Assembly (NCBI GenBank): GCA_947579605.1
Contig: OX388311.1
Location: forward strand, 29,824,951 to 29,888,950
From: Athripsodes cinereus
Taxonomy: Eukaryota; Arthropoda; Insecta; Trichoptera; Leptoceridae
Length of the DNA: 64,000 nucleotides
Direction: 5' to 3'
The notes below the pieces were generated by a model. That model searched no databases, was not told the origin of the DNA, and worked only from the letters and a program-made list of their open reading frames with translations. A program made the position numbers and the translations under genes. Positions within the stretch are counted from its first letter, which is position 1, and every line of letters starts with the position of its first letter. Shown here one piece after another: positions 54,801 to 64,000 of this stretch.

Positions 54801-55357
54801 AATAAATAAAATTAGACAGTTTGAGATTCTAAATATATACCTAATGATGTATAGTTTGCTGTACATATTATGTAGACAATCATTCATAAAGTTAATTTTC
54901 CAATTGACCCAGTAATGACTGGGTCATAACTACTTGTATTTTATTACAGAATAAATACAAATTGACTGTCAGTCTTGTCAATCTATTATTTAAATACGTT
55001 TTATACTCAAAGACCTTTGTAGCATAGACTAGAAATTCAAACAAAAAATTCATAATGCGGCCAATCAAATCATGCGGCTAAAATGATTTCGTATCAATTG
55101 GTTTTAAACAAGCGTTGAAATGGTTCCAAAATGGCTCCTCTCATGACTTTATCAGGTAAGTATTATAATATAGGATGTACAATGCTTCCGTATTGGAGCG
55201 AGGGAGACCATTATCATATTTTTGTTATGTAATGTAGTGAAACAGTGTATATTGTCTTATTGTTAATTTTGGAACATGTTTTCTGAGAAAACTAGTACTG
55301 TGTTTCTAGTCTATAACATAAAGGTTTTTGTTTGTACTCAATTAACTCTGTTCTTCA
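54801..55357. other. unassigned DNA
   Basis: A short palindromic 'gacccagtaatgactgggtc' lies at 54905-54924. Nothing else. Confidence 0.4.
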
Positions 55358-55559
55358 TAGCATTTCCCATAATATGCGAAGCACTCAGTACACTAACTGC
55401 ATGTAATAAACATCTAGAGTGTCTTCTCTGTGCCGATAAAAATTATATCACTCAACATAGGTGGCCATACTCATTGCTGAGCTGATTAGGTTAAATATCT
55501 TATTTTCATTCTATATTTTCTAGTGTAACTTTGTGGAAATGCATTATAAAAGATTATAT

Positions 55560-55740
55560 CTTCCCTTCCCTTTTTGCACCAACATTTTTGGTGTGTGGCC
55601 ACTAAATCTAGAGTGCTCCCTCGGGGCAGCATTTCTCGCTTTAATGCAACCTTAAATCCTGTTTGTGCATGTGTGTGTCGTTATGGAGAAACATATCTCC
55701 AGGTACGGCACGAGGTATGTGGTGGGCGCTGCCCTTTAAA
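55560..55740 (+). mobile_element. 181-bp retroposed insert with 12-bp TSD
   Basis: AAAAGATTATAT is duplicated at 55548-55559 and 55741-55752. The insert ends 'gggcgctgccctttaaa', merging with the A-run of the duplication, as in poly-A retroposons. It contains 'gcaccaacatttttggtg' near its start. I do not recognise the family. It could be a SINE, a truncated LINE end or a processed host transcript. A 60-codon open frame covers it (55574-55756), without known similarity. Confidence 0.72.
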
Positions 55741-55764
55741 AAAAGATTATATTTAAAATTAAAT

Positions 55765-55932
55765 TAAAAACACTATTCCATTCCACTATGAGAGTTGTTA
55801 TAAATTGTTAAAACGTTTTGAACTACAATGTAGCCATCATCAGTTTTGTGCTGTTGTTGATGATGGCTACATTGTAGTTGAAAACGTTTTAACAGTTAAA
55901 ACAATTCTCATAGTGGAATGAAACTGTGTTTT
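55765..55932. repeat. hairpin MITE, arms ~65-75 bp
   Basis: Left arm 'cattccactatgagagttgt' to 'tacaatgtagccatcatca'; right arm 'tgatgatggctacattgtag' to 'attctcatagtggaatg'. The central loop is ~18 bp ('gttttgtgctgttgt'). 'aaaacac' and its complement extend the arms outward. Confidence 0.85.
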
Positions 55933-56092
55933 GAATTTTATGTTTGAATTTATTTACAAATATAATCGTTTATCTTATTTGTGATGTTGTACGATTACCT
56001 GTCATAAAGAGGACGCTCTAAAACTTACAGAAAATAATGGTAGACCTCATCTTTTCCGCAGATTCATCGGAACGGAACGAGTTTTAAGAAAG

Positions 56093-56517
56093 TGAAGACT
56101 TTTAATTACACGGAGGTTAATGATTTATGAGGCTACTTAATAAATTTATCACTTTTTACCTAGTTAATCAAATATTAAATAATTACCGAATTAATGTTTA
56201 ATCCAGTAAATCCGTGCCAAAAATAATATAAAGTGGTAATGAGTTAATTAAAAATTCCCAAGTTTTACTTTAGACCTCACTAAGGAGTAGGGATTGAATT
56301 TTAAGCCTCCACACCCACACGTTGTTAAATAATTATTAACTTAACAAATAACTTAATGGATTTATTAAATATTCACCGATAAAATTATAAATAAAAAAAT
56401 TCCACCAACCGCGACCTTATCAAATAAATTAATTAAAGTAGGACATAATGAACGAAAAATCTTCTATAAATTATGTGTCCTAGGAATGAAAATTGGTATT
56501 TAGTTGATTTTTTTTAT
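56093..56517. other. unassigned DNA
   Basis: No family match. Confidence 0.4.
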
Positions 56518-56556
56518 GTAAATGATGATGTGCAAATAAAATAAAACAAATAAATT
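56518..56556 (+). mobile_element. LINE 3' tail, 'gatgatgtgcaaa' family
   Basis: 'aatgatgatgtgcaaataaa' plus 'ataaaacaaataaat'; third copy of this tail. Confidence 0.5.
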
Positions 56557-56710
56557 TATTCCTATCTCGATTTTGACCACTTCCTTGCGACATAAAGACA
56601 AGAGCAAAATCAGACTTATCACTTTATCGCAATTTCACCAAATCAATCACTAACTTGTTAATAAAATAGCGAATATGAGTTCACATGACTATGTTTGAAC
56701 TTTAGATTGA

Positions 56711-56895
56711 GTTCGTCGGTAGCCTGGAGGTAGAGTCTCGGCCTCGTGAACAAGGGGTCCGTGGTTCGATACCAGGTGCTGGCAAACTCCCCTTTCACGA
56801 CACAAGCTTTTAGTAGCTTACTGTGAAAGGTGTATGAGGTTGTATTTGGGTTTATAACAAAAACCCAGATATATCTTTTTTAAAAAAAAAAAAAG
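56711..56895 (+). repeat. tRNA-derived SINE
   Basis: 'gtcggtagcctggaggtaga' (A-box-like) and GGTTCGATACC (B box, ~56763-56773), then 'tttcacgacacaagctttta' and 'gtagcttactgtgaaagg', ending in T- and A-runs at 56876-56895. The body matches the minus copy at 50754-50895. Confidence 0.75.
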
Positions 56896-56987
56896 ATGAC
56901 TTTAAAAAATGTATAAAGCGCCGTTAATAATGTATTTAGAAGCGTCTTGTATTTGGATTAAATTTACATTTAAATCCAGTGATATGT

Positions 56988-57047
56988 TTCGAAAACTTTG
57001 GAAAAGAGTGGGAAACCAGTTTTTAGCTGGGTGCTCCACGGATGGAG
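56988..57047 (-). repeat. TT-SINE 5' end only
   Basis: 'tcgaaaactttggaaaagag', 'tgggaaaccagtttttagct' and 'gggtgctccacggatgg'. A 3'-truncated copy is unusual for simple retroposition. Confidence 0.75.
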
Positions 57048-57172
57048 CTGTGTTTTTAAAGCAAATAATCAAATGTAACCGTAGCCAGTAGATAGACAAA
57101 AACATTAAAGAGTTGCCTCATTCTAATAAACTACCACGTCTGTAACGCATTACCATTGAACAAAAACAAAAG

Positions 57173-57357
57173 GTCAATAACACATTTTCACGTTACGTTT
57201 TCGTTCCGTTAACGTTCGAGTATAGACGAAGTTGCAAGCAAGTGTCAATTTCGTTGCTAAGATACCCAATAGTTACGAAAATAAACACTTTGGCGCAACA
57301 TCGTCTGCATTTGAACGCTAACGGAACGAAAACGTAATGTGAAAATGTGTTATTGAC
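57173..57357. mobile_element. 185-bp MITE with 45-bp TIRs
   Basis: GTCAATAACACATTTTCAC begins both inverted arms, followed by 'ttacgttttcgttccgtta'. Two mismatches in ~45 bp. No clear target duplication. No coding. Confidence 0.82.
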
Positions 57358-58090
57358 TCAGGCCTCTGCCCTTTAACATTTATAACAAGTAACATTCTCG
57401 TTCATTCTAATTACTCTTCATACTCTTTTAATATAACTTTATGAGGACTTGTAAGTGCCTACATACATACAATAAAAACACTGTAACACCCATGTTATAA
57501 AAATGTGAGAAGAAACATGAATACTGTATTCATATGATAATTCTGTACTAGATAGCACTCTTTAGTATTAGTATTTTTGAGAGTTTACCATAATTAGCGA
57601 GAAAAATATACACTAACAATACCCCTTGAAAATGAAAATGTGATGTCAGGAAGAGAGTATCTCAAAATGTATGTTTCATTTAGAAATATATACCTACGTT
57701 ATCGCTTTAAACATGATTGTACTCATAAGATAATCATCTAAATGAAAAATATAATTATGTAAGTATACGACTTATACATTATGAAAAAACCTCACTTTTG
57801 AAAATGTAAAAATTTGTGAAAGTTATTTAAAAATGGCAATAACTCGATGAAAACCGTACTGAAATATTATATAATAACACAAATAAGAAATAAGTAAACA
57901 CCGATTGAAAAAAGGAAAAAAGATTGATAATGATAATGACATGATATGTTAATGACGTCTCTCTCTCGTGATCAATAATTTATAGTAGAAAGAAACACAT
58001 GTTGGAGTATTGTGTACGCGCGATTCATCCAACTAATAGTATAAAGTGAATGTTGGAGGTCAGGAAGACGAATGAAAATTCCTGCAAAAA
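57358..58090. other. unassigned DNA
   Basis: No family match. Confidence 0.4.
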
Positions 58091-58500
58091 AAAACTACTC
58101 CCGGACAGCACCACTATACTTATCTTGGGGTGGGATTGTATAACAACTTGAAGGGAGAATATAAGTTTAAAACAGCAGATAAGCTTTCAAATTTTAGGTA
58201 TAATATGAAAAAGGTATTTAGGTGAAAATAACTGAGTGTATTATCGTTTTATTTTATTTTTTTACATATAACTCTATTGTTTTATTAATTTTTGGTTGGA
58301 TATTTTATAGTTGTGTATGTTTTGTTGCTGAATTTATGATATAAGAGTAACCCTTTATCCTTCAAAGCATGAGCTTTGCTCAATTTTGAAGGAACAAATA
58401 AAAGAAAGATATAATATGTTTTGATTAATATTTTGTATTGATTGTTTATTGTTTTAAGCGTGTATTTTTTACTGAATAAATATTTGAAATTTGAAATTCA
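58091..58500 (+). mobile_element. LINE 3' remnant with RT C-terminus
   Basis: The plus frame near 58110-58225 reads HYTYLGVGLYNNLKGEYKFK then TADKLSNFRYNMKKVFR and a stop. LYN-LP-E-K followed by F+--+K- is the common LINE C-terminus. A ~275-bp untranslated end closes with 'actgaataaatatttgaaat' and an A-rich end at ~58500. Its tail matches 4085-4149. The frame is below usual ORF length. Confidence 0.6.
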
Positions 58501-59506
58501 CTTAAATAAAAACGCTTCCGCAGTAACTTTATTATGGTATGACTCGCGATATGTTTAGTCACTGTGGAAGTAGTAATAAAAAAGTTATTTATTTGTAATA
58601 ATTTAACATGGACTTGCACCAAGTAAATTTAATATTAAGTGTTACAAAGTTAATGCCAATAAAACAATTTGTATTAAAACTGCTCAAAATGCAAAACAAC
58701 CAAAACATTTCAGCGAGTGGAATAAAGAAAATATTATAAACAGTACAGAGCTTAAAGGTGTCTCCAAAACACCAAAAAGAACTAAGAAGTTTTATTGGAA
58801 TTCAAAAATATTAAATTATATTTCCTTCAACAATGTTTGCGATTCACTTAAATGTAAATACTTAGGTAACTTTTAAATTTCATAAAACTTCTTGACAAAT
58901 TTATGATTTAAGAAGGAAGCAGTTATTATCTTGAAACACTTTTTGAAATTGACTTAAAATTTGTTTTCTTTTTATAATTTTACTGTTAAAGTTTTTATGC
59001 AATCGTATACCTGAGTAGAAAATCAATAGACCTAGTCTCCAAGACAAAGGCTTTGAGGACCTTACTAACGATTTCAACGCAACAAGATATATTTTTGAAT
59101 ATTAACATTTTTCATAACGTCGGTGAATCGATGAAACCTTCTATGTGTAATTTTTCTTCATTAAAATATTGATTGCAAATTATTTGTATTGTCGAGCAAC
59201 ATCTATAGATGAATTAATAACCTATACACTGAGATATTCACGGAAAAAGTTATTGAGGGAAATTAAATCTCTTACGGAATGCTATTTCTGGGATAATTCG
59301 TGAATGCTTCTGTGCAATTCTTCGAATCGTATCTACAAATTCAATATACTATAGTGACGAATCATACAAATAAAAATAGCATCCAGCAAAACAGTTTTTT
59401 TGATCTCCTGTAAAATCTTGATAAATATACTCGCCCATTGCACAAAGTTATGTGTTCAGTAGTAACGTTGTCATGTTTTTTTTATTCTATTGTATACTAT
59501 TTTTGA
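58501..59506. other. unassigned DNA
   Basis: 1 kb without a recognised element. Confidence 0.4.
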
Positions 59507-59700
59507 CTACTCATCGCCATCGCGGAGGGTAAGACCGAGGGGACAAATGGCAGAGGCCGACCAAGAGACGCGTATATGAACCAACTAAAGAGGGACATGA
59601 ACTGTGGCTCATACGTAGAGCTGAAAAGACTGGCTGAGAATAGAGACGAATGGAGAAGAAAAACCAAACTCGTTGCAGACCAATCCAATGGATTGTAACT
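59507..59700 (+). mobile_element. LINE-A 3' end, young-looking copy
   Basis: Plus codons LLIAIAEGKTEGTNGRGRPR then DAYMNQLKRDMNCGSYVELK, RLAENRDEWRRKTKLVADQS and a stop. It differs from the 10.1-kb copy at about five of 190 positions. At 59609-59611 the codon is TCA (S) where the 10.1-kb copy has a stop. 5'-truncated at 59507. The antisense 63-codon frame is a shadow. Confidence 0.88.
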
Positions 59701-59829
59701 TATTATATTTATAAAGATTTGTATTATTATTATAAATGCACATAAGAAGTTTCATGAATCCACCGACGATAAACTGCTTGGCCACCGAAGTTTAGGTTAT
59801 TGTACAAAGGTTACCAACTTTTTAGAATA

Positions 59830-59863
59830 ATCGATAATAATTATATATATAATTATTATCGAT
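59830..59863. repeat. perfect 34-bp AT palindrome
   Basis: ATCGATAATAATTATAT and its exact reverse complement meet without a spacer. Cruciform-prone; no surrounding element is evident. Confidence 0.9.
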
Positions 59864-60152
59864 CTCTTGAAACCATTTCTTTCAAACTCTTAAGACTTTC
59901 ATATGGCATCACAAAAGTTGCATTCCGATTTTTATTGTTTCAAATTCCACAAGTTCTCTCACAAATATTACCTATGTTGTCGTAAATGTGCCATCAAAAT
60001 AATAAAAATACTTCAAATGGGTGTCATATCAATTTTAAAACTAGTACAATAACAAAGCCCACTCTTTTGAGATGCTGAGAAAATACAAAAAGAAATACTT
60101 ATTTCTCATTATTGATTTTCTTCAATAAAAAAGTTTTCTTATCATTATATTA

Positions 60153-60200
60153 CTAGTGTAGCCTTACCCGGTTTCGCTCGGGAAACAATAATTATCAAAT
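60153..60200 (-). mobile_element. possible Helitron 3' end
   Basis: Reverse-complemented: CCCGAGCGAAACCGGG can form a hairpin, then ten bases, then CTAG followed by T. This is the canonical Helitron 3' layout. The 5' TC end was not located to the right, so the length is unknown. Confidence 0.4.
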
Positions 60201-60479
60201 TGACAAAATGTTACTTTCAAATAGCAAAAGTACTGTCTGAGAAATGGTAAAGAATTTATCGAAAAACAAAACACCATGCTGTAAATATTTTTTGACAGTT
60301 CTAGCATGATCTCATGTAAAATATTGGCGACTTATTTTTGATAAATACGAATTTCGGAATTTTGCATCAAGATAACAAATTCATTTTATCTCCATCTTGA
60401 TAAATATTTTCAAAAATTGTAATACAAATGTTGTGTTTAAACAAATATGTTACGTGCAGAATAAAATATATACACGTAG

Positions 60480-60627
60480 ATCAAATTCTCAAACACGGTA
60501 TGTGATGTGTAAGAGAAATCGACGTGTGTGCATGAAAAATTATATGATTGTATAAGAAATGAAAGAAGTATATAAGGACAGATCTGTATGGCGTTCCGTT
60601 CTCTCTGTCTACCCCACTTTGAATAGT
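60480..60627 (+). mobile_element. LINE-B 3' end, tail lost
   Basis: 'aagagaaatcgacgtgtgtg', 'catgaaaaattatatgattg', 'aatgaaagaagtatataagg' and 'gcgttccgttctctctgtct' then 'accccactttgaa' match the last 140 bp of LINE-B in sense. Confidence 0.75.
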
Positions 60628-61322
60628 ATATAATTAATAGCTTAAAACCAACCTAAATTACGAGACCTCGTATAGAACGTATTATTTTACCTCTAAGATC
60701 TTACCTAATCATGGTGACCATAATGCAATATTATAAATACACGAAGATTTATTAACAAACAGTTTAAATTATTATTACATATCTCGATTTCAAAATTCAA
60801 TATCAAAAATCGTAATAAAAGTCATTATTACAATATTTAATCAGTGTGAAAAAAATATATCAAACGACGACAAAATATTATTATTTTCTTTGATAACATC
60901 TCTCATTTTGTATTACTTTATATACTGTGGTGTAGGTATAACAAAAAGAAAGTAAAGTCAAAAGATATAAAAAATATATTTTTTGATGGATAAAATATAA
61001 TGTTCTTAAAAACAAGCAAAATGTTTTTCATAAAGCAAAAGGGTCCTGTATTCCTTAGGAGATGAGTAAATTGAAACAAAAATGAAGAAAAGTATGAAGT
61101 GAAAAGAAAAATAACATGAAAATGGGGCTGTGGATTATAAAGAAATAACTTCATATTTTGAGAGTAGTTTCTGTTTACGTTGAAGCTTAAATTAAAAGTT
61201 ACGAATGGCGTAGTTGGATTTATAGGGTTTTGTATCTATATTCTTAACAAATGTTCTGCAAAACAAAATTTATATAAAATTCTTATATCCGAAAAAAAAA
61301 TAATACCAACTACTTTACTACT
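60628..61322. other. unassigned DNA
   Basis: The 78-codon minus frame at 60918-61154 is F/I-rich and looks like chance. Confidence 0.4.
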
Positions 61323-61520
61323 TTTCTACCATCACGGTATATCTCACAAGTGGGGTAGCCAGTGGACTAAACGTATGTAATTATTACACGCAAATTTTCC
61401 TCTACGTGCTAATAAAAAATATTACGTGGAGCACCCGACAAGAATTGGTCTCCCACTTTTTTCTGCAAGTTTTTGAGTGCCCTGTAACAGGCGGGTGTTC
61501 GAAAAAACACAAACTCCTTC
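61323..61520. repeat. rearranged TT-SINE: 3' half minus, 5' half plus
   Basis: 61323-61410 holds 'taccatcacggtatatctca' to 'gcaaattttcctctacgtgc' (3' half, minus). 61425-61515 holds 'acgtggagcacccgacaaga' to 'aggcgggtgttcgaaaaaac' (5' half, plus). Either one copy with an internal inversion or two truncated copies. Confidence 0.75.
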
Positions 61521-61549
61521 ATAATATTACCAATGGCTTTTATCTCGTG

Positions 61550-61645
61550 AATTAGAATTAAGTCGTCAGTAGGATAGGAACCACAAATCCTATATTGGAA
61601 GTTCAAGCTCATACCACAAGACTACAAGACTACCAACCACATCTG
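61550..61645 (-). repeat. tRNA-SINE relic (minus)
   Basis: 'aagtcgtcagtaggatagga', 'aaatcctatattggaagttc' and 'aagactaccaacca' parallel the 50.8-kb SINE. The B box is mutated. Confidence 0.4.
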
Positions 61646-61779
61646 AAATCCACTTGAATTAAACTGAGAATCACAATAAAAGTTTACTCTGGCTGCTCCA
61701 TATACAAAAGTGATGGTTCAGTAGTAGTATATATATAACCAAACAAAATGTTATTTTAATGACTGAGTTGACTTATTCA

Positions 61780-61985
61780 CTGTGTCGGTGTTTAGGTAGT
61801 AAATTCCATAGCGAAATAAATAAAACAAAAATGTTTTATTCTACTTTTCGATTTCATTACGAGAGAGACGTCTTTCGTCTTGTTAGGTCATTGTCAATCC
61901 GATGTCAATCCGATTGACAATGTCTTAAGACTTCTCTGGTAAATAAATCGAATAGTAGAATGAAACATTTGTTTGAATAAAACAT
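61780..61985. repeat. foldback-family copy 2
   Basis: The arms 'acaaaaatgttttattctac' (61825-61844) with 'ttttcgattt', and 'aaatcgaatagtagaatgaa' with 'acatttgt' (61944-61972), are inverted. Inside, 'gacgtctttcgtcttgtt' precedes a second small inverted pair around 'attgtcaatcc...gattgacaat'. Relative at 54645-54800. Confidence 0.7.
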
Positions 61986-62109
61986 TTGTTTTATTCTTTT
62001 ATTCGACTGAGTTGACGTCATTTTTGAAATAACTCCATATTTATTTTATCAAAAAAATCACAATCGACTTAAGGTTTTTCTATTTTGAATAATTTAGTGC
62101 AAAGATTAC

Positions 62110-62210
62110 GACTTATTTTTTTTTTACAATGACATTTTAAGTTGAAACCACGTCGTTAAATTATTAAAAAATGTAAAACATAAAACCATTTGTGTTTCTT
62201 TACAGAAACC
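62110..62210. repeat. one-armed relative of the 29.7-kb hairpin
   Basis: 'aatgacattttaagttgaaa', 'aaaaaatgtaaaacataaaa' and 'ccatttgtgtttctttacag' match the reverse complement of 29715-29834. The other arm is poorly preserved. Confidence 0.6.
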
Positions 62211-62584
62211 AAAACATTAAAGTAAAAATCTTAAATATTTCTAATACTCTAAAGTCATACACTTGTACAAATACCATTTCGAACTTTCAGCACTGTCCGG
62301 TTATGTAAGAATAAACGTGTACGACATGTGTAGGTACATTTTCTGAGAGTGTATTATTTCAGTTCCTGTCATAATTTTGCACTGAAAGAGGAAACCAATT
62401 TATTATTTCAACCGGCCGAGTGGACCGCAGGCTCGTAGTGGGAACTTCCTTGACTAATAACAATAATAAAGCAGTACATACATAATAATGTTACACAACT
62501 TCAAGTAAACAAACAAACCAACTGAAACAATGTTATACCCGTAATATACGCAGAAAACAAAGACATAACACATTAATACTATGC

Positions 62585-62640
62585 AGTTAATTCACTAGGT
62601 ACCCAACTTGTGGAAAATGCTGTAATGGTATTAATGTATG
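62585..62640 (+). repeat. TT-SINE 3' stub
   Basis: 'ttcactaggtacccaacttg', 'tggaaaatgctgtaatggta'. Last ~45 bp only. Confidence 0.6.
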
Positions 62641-62864
62641 AATATTTTTGTATATTGAAAGGGAAGACTTCAGATAAAAGCTGAAAATACATCTTTTTGC
62701 TGGGATCTTCGGAAAAAAGACACACAAAATGACGCCCATAAAGTCATGTTATGAGGAAACGGCGCTTTTCAAACTGTCCAATATATTATATGCTGTTGAA
62801 TAATATTTTTAGTAAACTTCATCCGCACAAAATGGAAAAACGATATTTTACATGCATATAATAT

Positions 62865-62955
62865 ATCGCAATATATCCCACAAGTAAACTAATTAGTGAA
62901 CTTACTGCATTTAAAATACATGTAAATATTTTCCATACCAAAGCACTTCAGGGAC
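62865..62955 (-). repeat. TT-SINE 3' part
   Basis: 'tatcgcaatatatcccacaa', 'gtgaacttactgcatttaaa' and 'tattttccataccaaagcac' follow the family. Confidence 0.55.
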
Positions 62956-64000
62956 ACTGTTTAATTTATCAATTCTAGGACATTACGGCCTCGTTATAAT
63001 ATAACTTTAAAATTAATATACTAGATTAGTTGAGAATCTTGAATGCATAGGTGTAAGTATCCACGTCACAAGGTACAAAGTTAATTGATTAAATTAATTA
63101 TTTCAATTGTTGACTTGTTCAAAAAATGTCGTTACGTTACCCATGATACAAGACATAATATATCTTAGTTGGGCTGTGGTTCGGTAAAGTTAAACTGTTC
63201 ACACATATGAAGGTGCCGATATTCAAATTCATTTTTTTTTTTAATATTATAATATTGAAATAATATTATACTTACATTTTTTTTATAATTATCTATTTGA
63301 AACGTAAAATTAATTATAAAGTTTTATTTTTTGTTAAATTATATTATGTCATGATCTATTGACAATTCAACAATCATTAATTTATTTCAAACTAACGGGA
63401 TCCAATTTCAATTTTTTTTATAATATTTCATGATCTACGCAATGTTGGTTTTAAATAACAAGCCAGTTCAATTGATATTATAGAAAAATATTTTGCATCC
63501 ATTAATTTACATTTCAAAAACATTGGGAAGCTCATCCGGTAGAACTACCTTCGATAAACAAAATACAAAGACCCGATATTTCAATATGCCTTTAGGTTGA
63601 TCCTCATCTTAAAGAATACCTTAACTCTAACTATTTAGTATTTTAAACTTCATTTTTTCACAACAACTCTTTACCAAAAAGTATGGGGGAGATAAAGTTA
63701 ACTTCTATGACATAGGTACACCTAACAAATTTTATGGCTATGCATTTTAATCATTATTATCAGAAGTTTACTGGAAGACATTGCCTTGATGTACGCCTAT
63801 TGTACAAATTTACTTTTACAATAAAGTTTTATTATTATTATTATTTCATATCTCATTTATTAAACAAAACAATATTAGATTCTTCATTTGAACACAATAT
63901 AAGATTAACAATAAAATTTAAATTTATTTTTATTATTATTATTATTATCAGAACTGAGTCACACAGTATCCAATTATTAAATAGTGATAAATCGTTATTT
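62956..64000. other. unassigned DNA; A/T simple tails
   Basis: 'acttttacaataaagtttta' followed by (TTA)n at 63808-63845 may be a LINE tail. A second (TTA)n lies at 63925-63950. No coding signal up to the window end. Confidence 0.4.

Larger units (their letters stand above)
55358..56092 (-). repeat. TT-SINE split by two insertions
   Basis: 55358-55530 is the 3' two thirds ('atttcccataatatgcgaag', 'ctaactgcatgtaataaaca', 'gtcttctctgtgccgataaa', 'ggtggccatactcattgctg'). 55978-56092 is the 5' part ('acctgtcataaagaggacgc', 'taaaacttacagaaaataat', 'ccgcagattcatcggaac'). Between them lie a TSD-flanked insert and a hairpin MITE. Confidence 0.7.

Noticed and set aside
59830..59863. 34-bp palindrome as TIRs of an element
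   Set aside because: There is no interior; arms meet directly and flanks do not match other repeats.

Overview
The window looks like a gene-free stretch of an insect nuclear genome. It is AT-rich and full of decayed eukaryotic transposable elements: non-LTR retrotransposons, tRNA-derived SINEs, hAT-type and foldback elements, and a Helitron. I see no prokaryotic operon structure. Frequent GTAGGTACCTAC-type words, and a LINE tail reading 'gttagttggaagagatcgc...gcgataa', recall butterfly and moth (Lepidoptera) genomes. That order-level guess is moderate; I do not name a species. I found no host protein-coding exon, rRNA or intact tRNA gene. The longer open frames are either LINE remnants or chance frames in AT-rich DNA.

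The most abundant component is a ~254-bp SINE-like family, called TT-SINE here. I count about 36 full or partial copies on both strands. In element orientation it starts near CCGTGGAGCACCCGGCAAAG and ends in CTACCCCACTTGTGGGATA, then TGCCGTGATGGTA, then (TAG)n. Several copies have clear target-site duplications (TSDs). Its last ~30 bp resemble the 3' end of a LINE family (LINE-B) in the same window, which suggests the SINE borrows the LINE's machinery.

Layout. 1-13 kb: hAT-A (1596-2090), TT-SINEs, a tRNA-SINE (4997-5215), LINE-A (10080-10895) and a full TT-SINE (12271-12524). 13-33 kb: a SINE split by a LINE insertion with TSD (13054-13620), hAT-B nested in a TT-SINE (14505-15176), a 236-bp palindrome (16183-16418), and many LINE 3' remnants, including LINE-B at 29868-30567. 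33-37 kb: hAT-C (33073-37117), a 4-kb element with perfect 8-bp TSDs that encloses a broken Jockey/CR1-like LINE, which itself carries a piece of another LINE. 37-49 kb: LTR-like relics, a 55-bp tandem repeat, a composite Helitron (44466-46704) holding two MITEs, a SINE and a LINE scrap, and the C-terminal domain of an R4/R2-type LINE (47809-48155). 49-64 kb: more TT-SINEs (some as inverted pairs), hairpin MITEs, tRNA-SINEs, a second LINE-A tail (59507-59700) and a possible Helitron end (60153).

The most unusual signal is a ~110-130-bp internal module, led by a C-run in hAT-A and hAT-B. It recurs in all three hAT-type elements although their terminal inverted repeats differ. Nothing here forms a working gene set; the window records nested insertion and decay.
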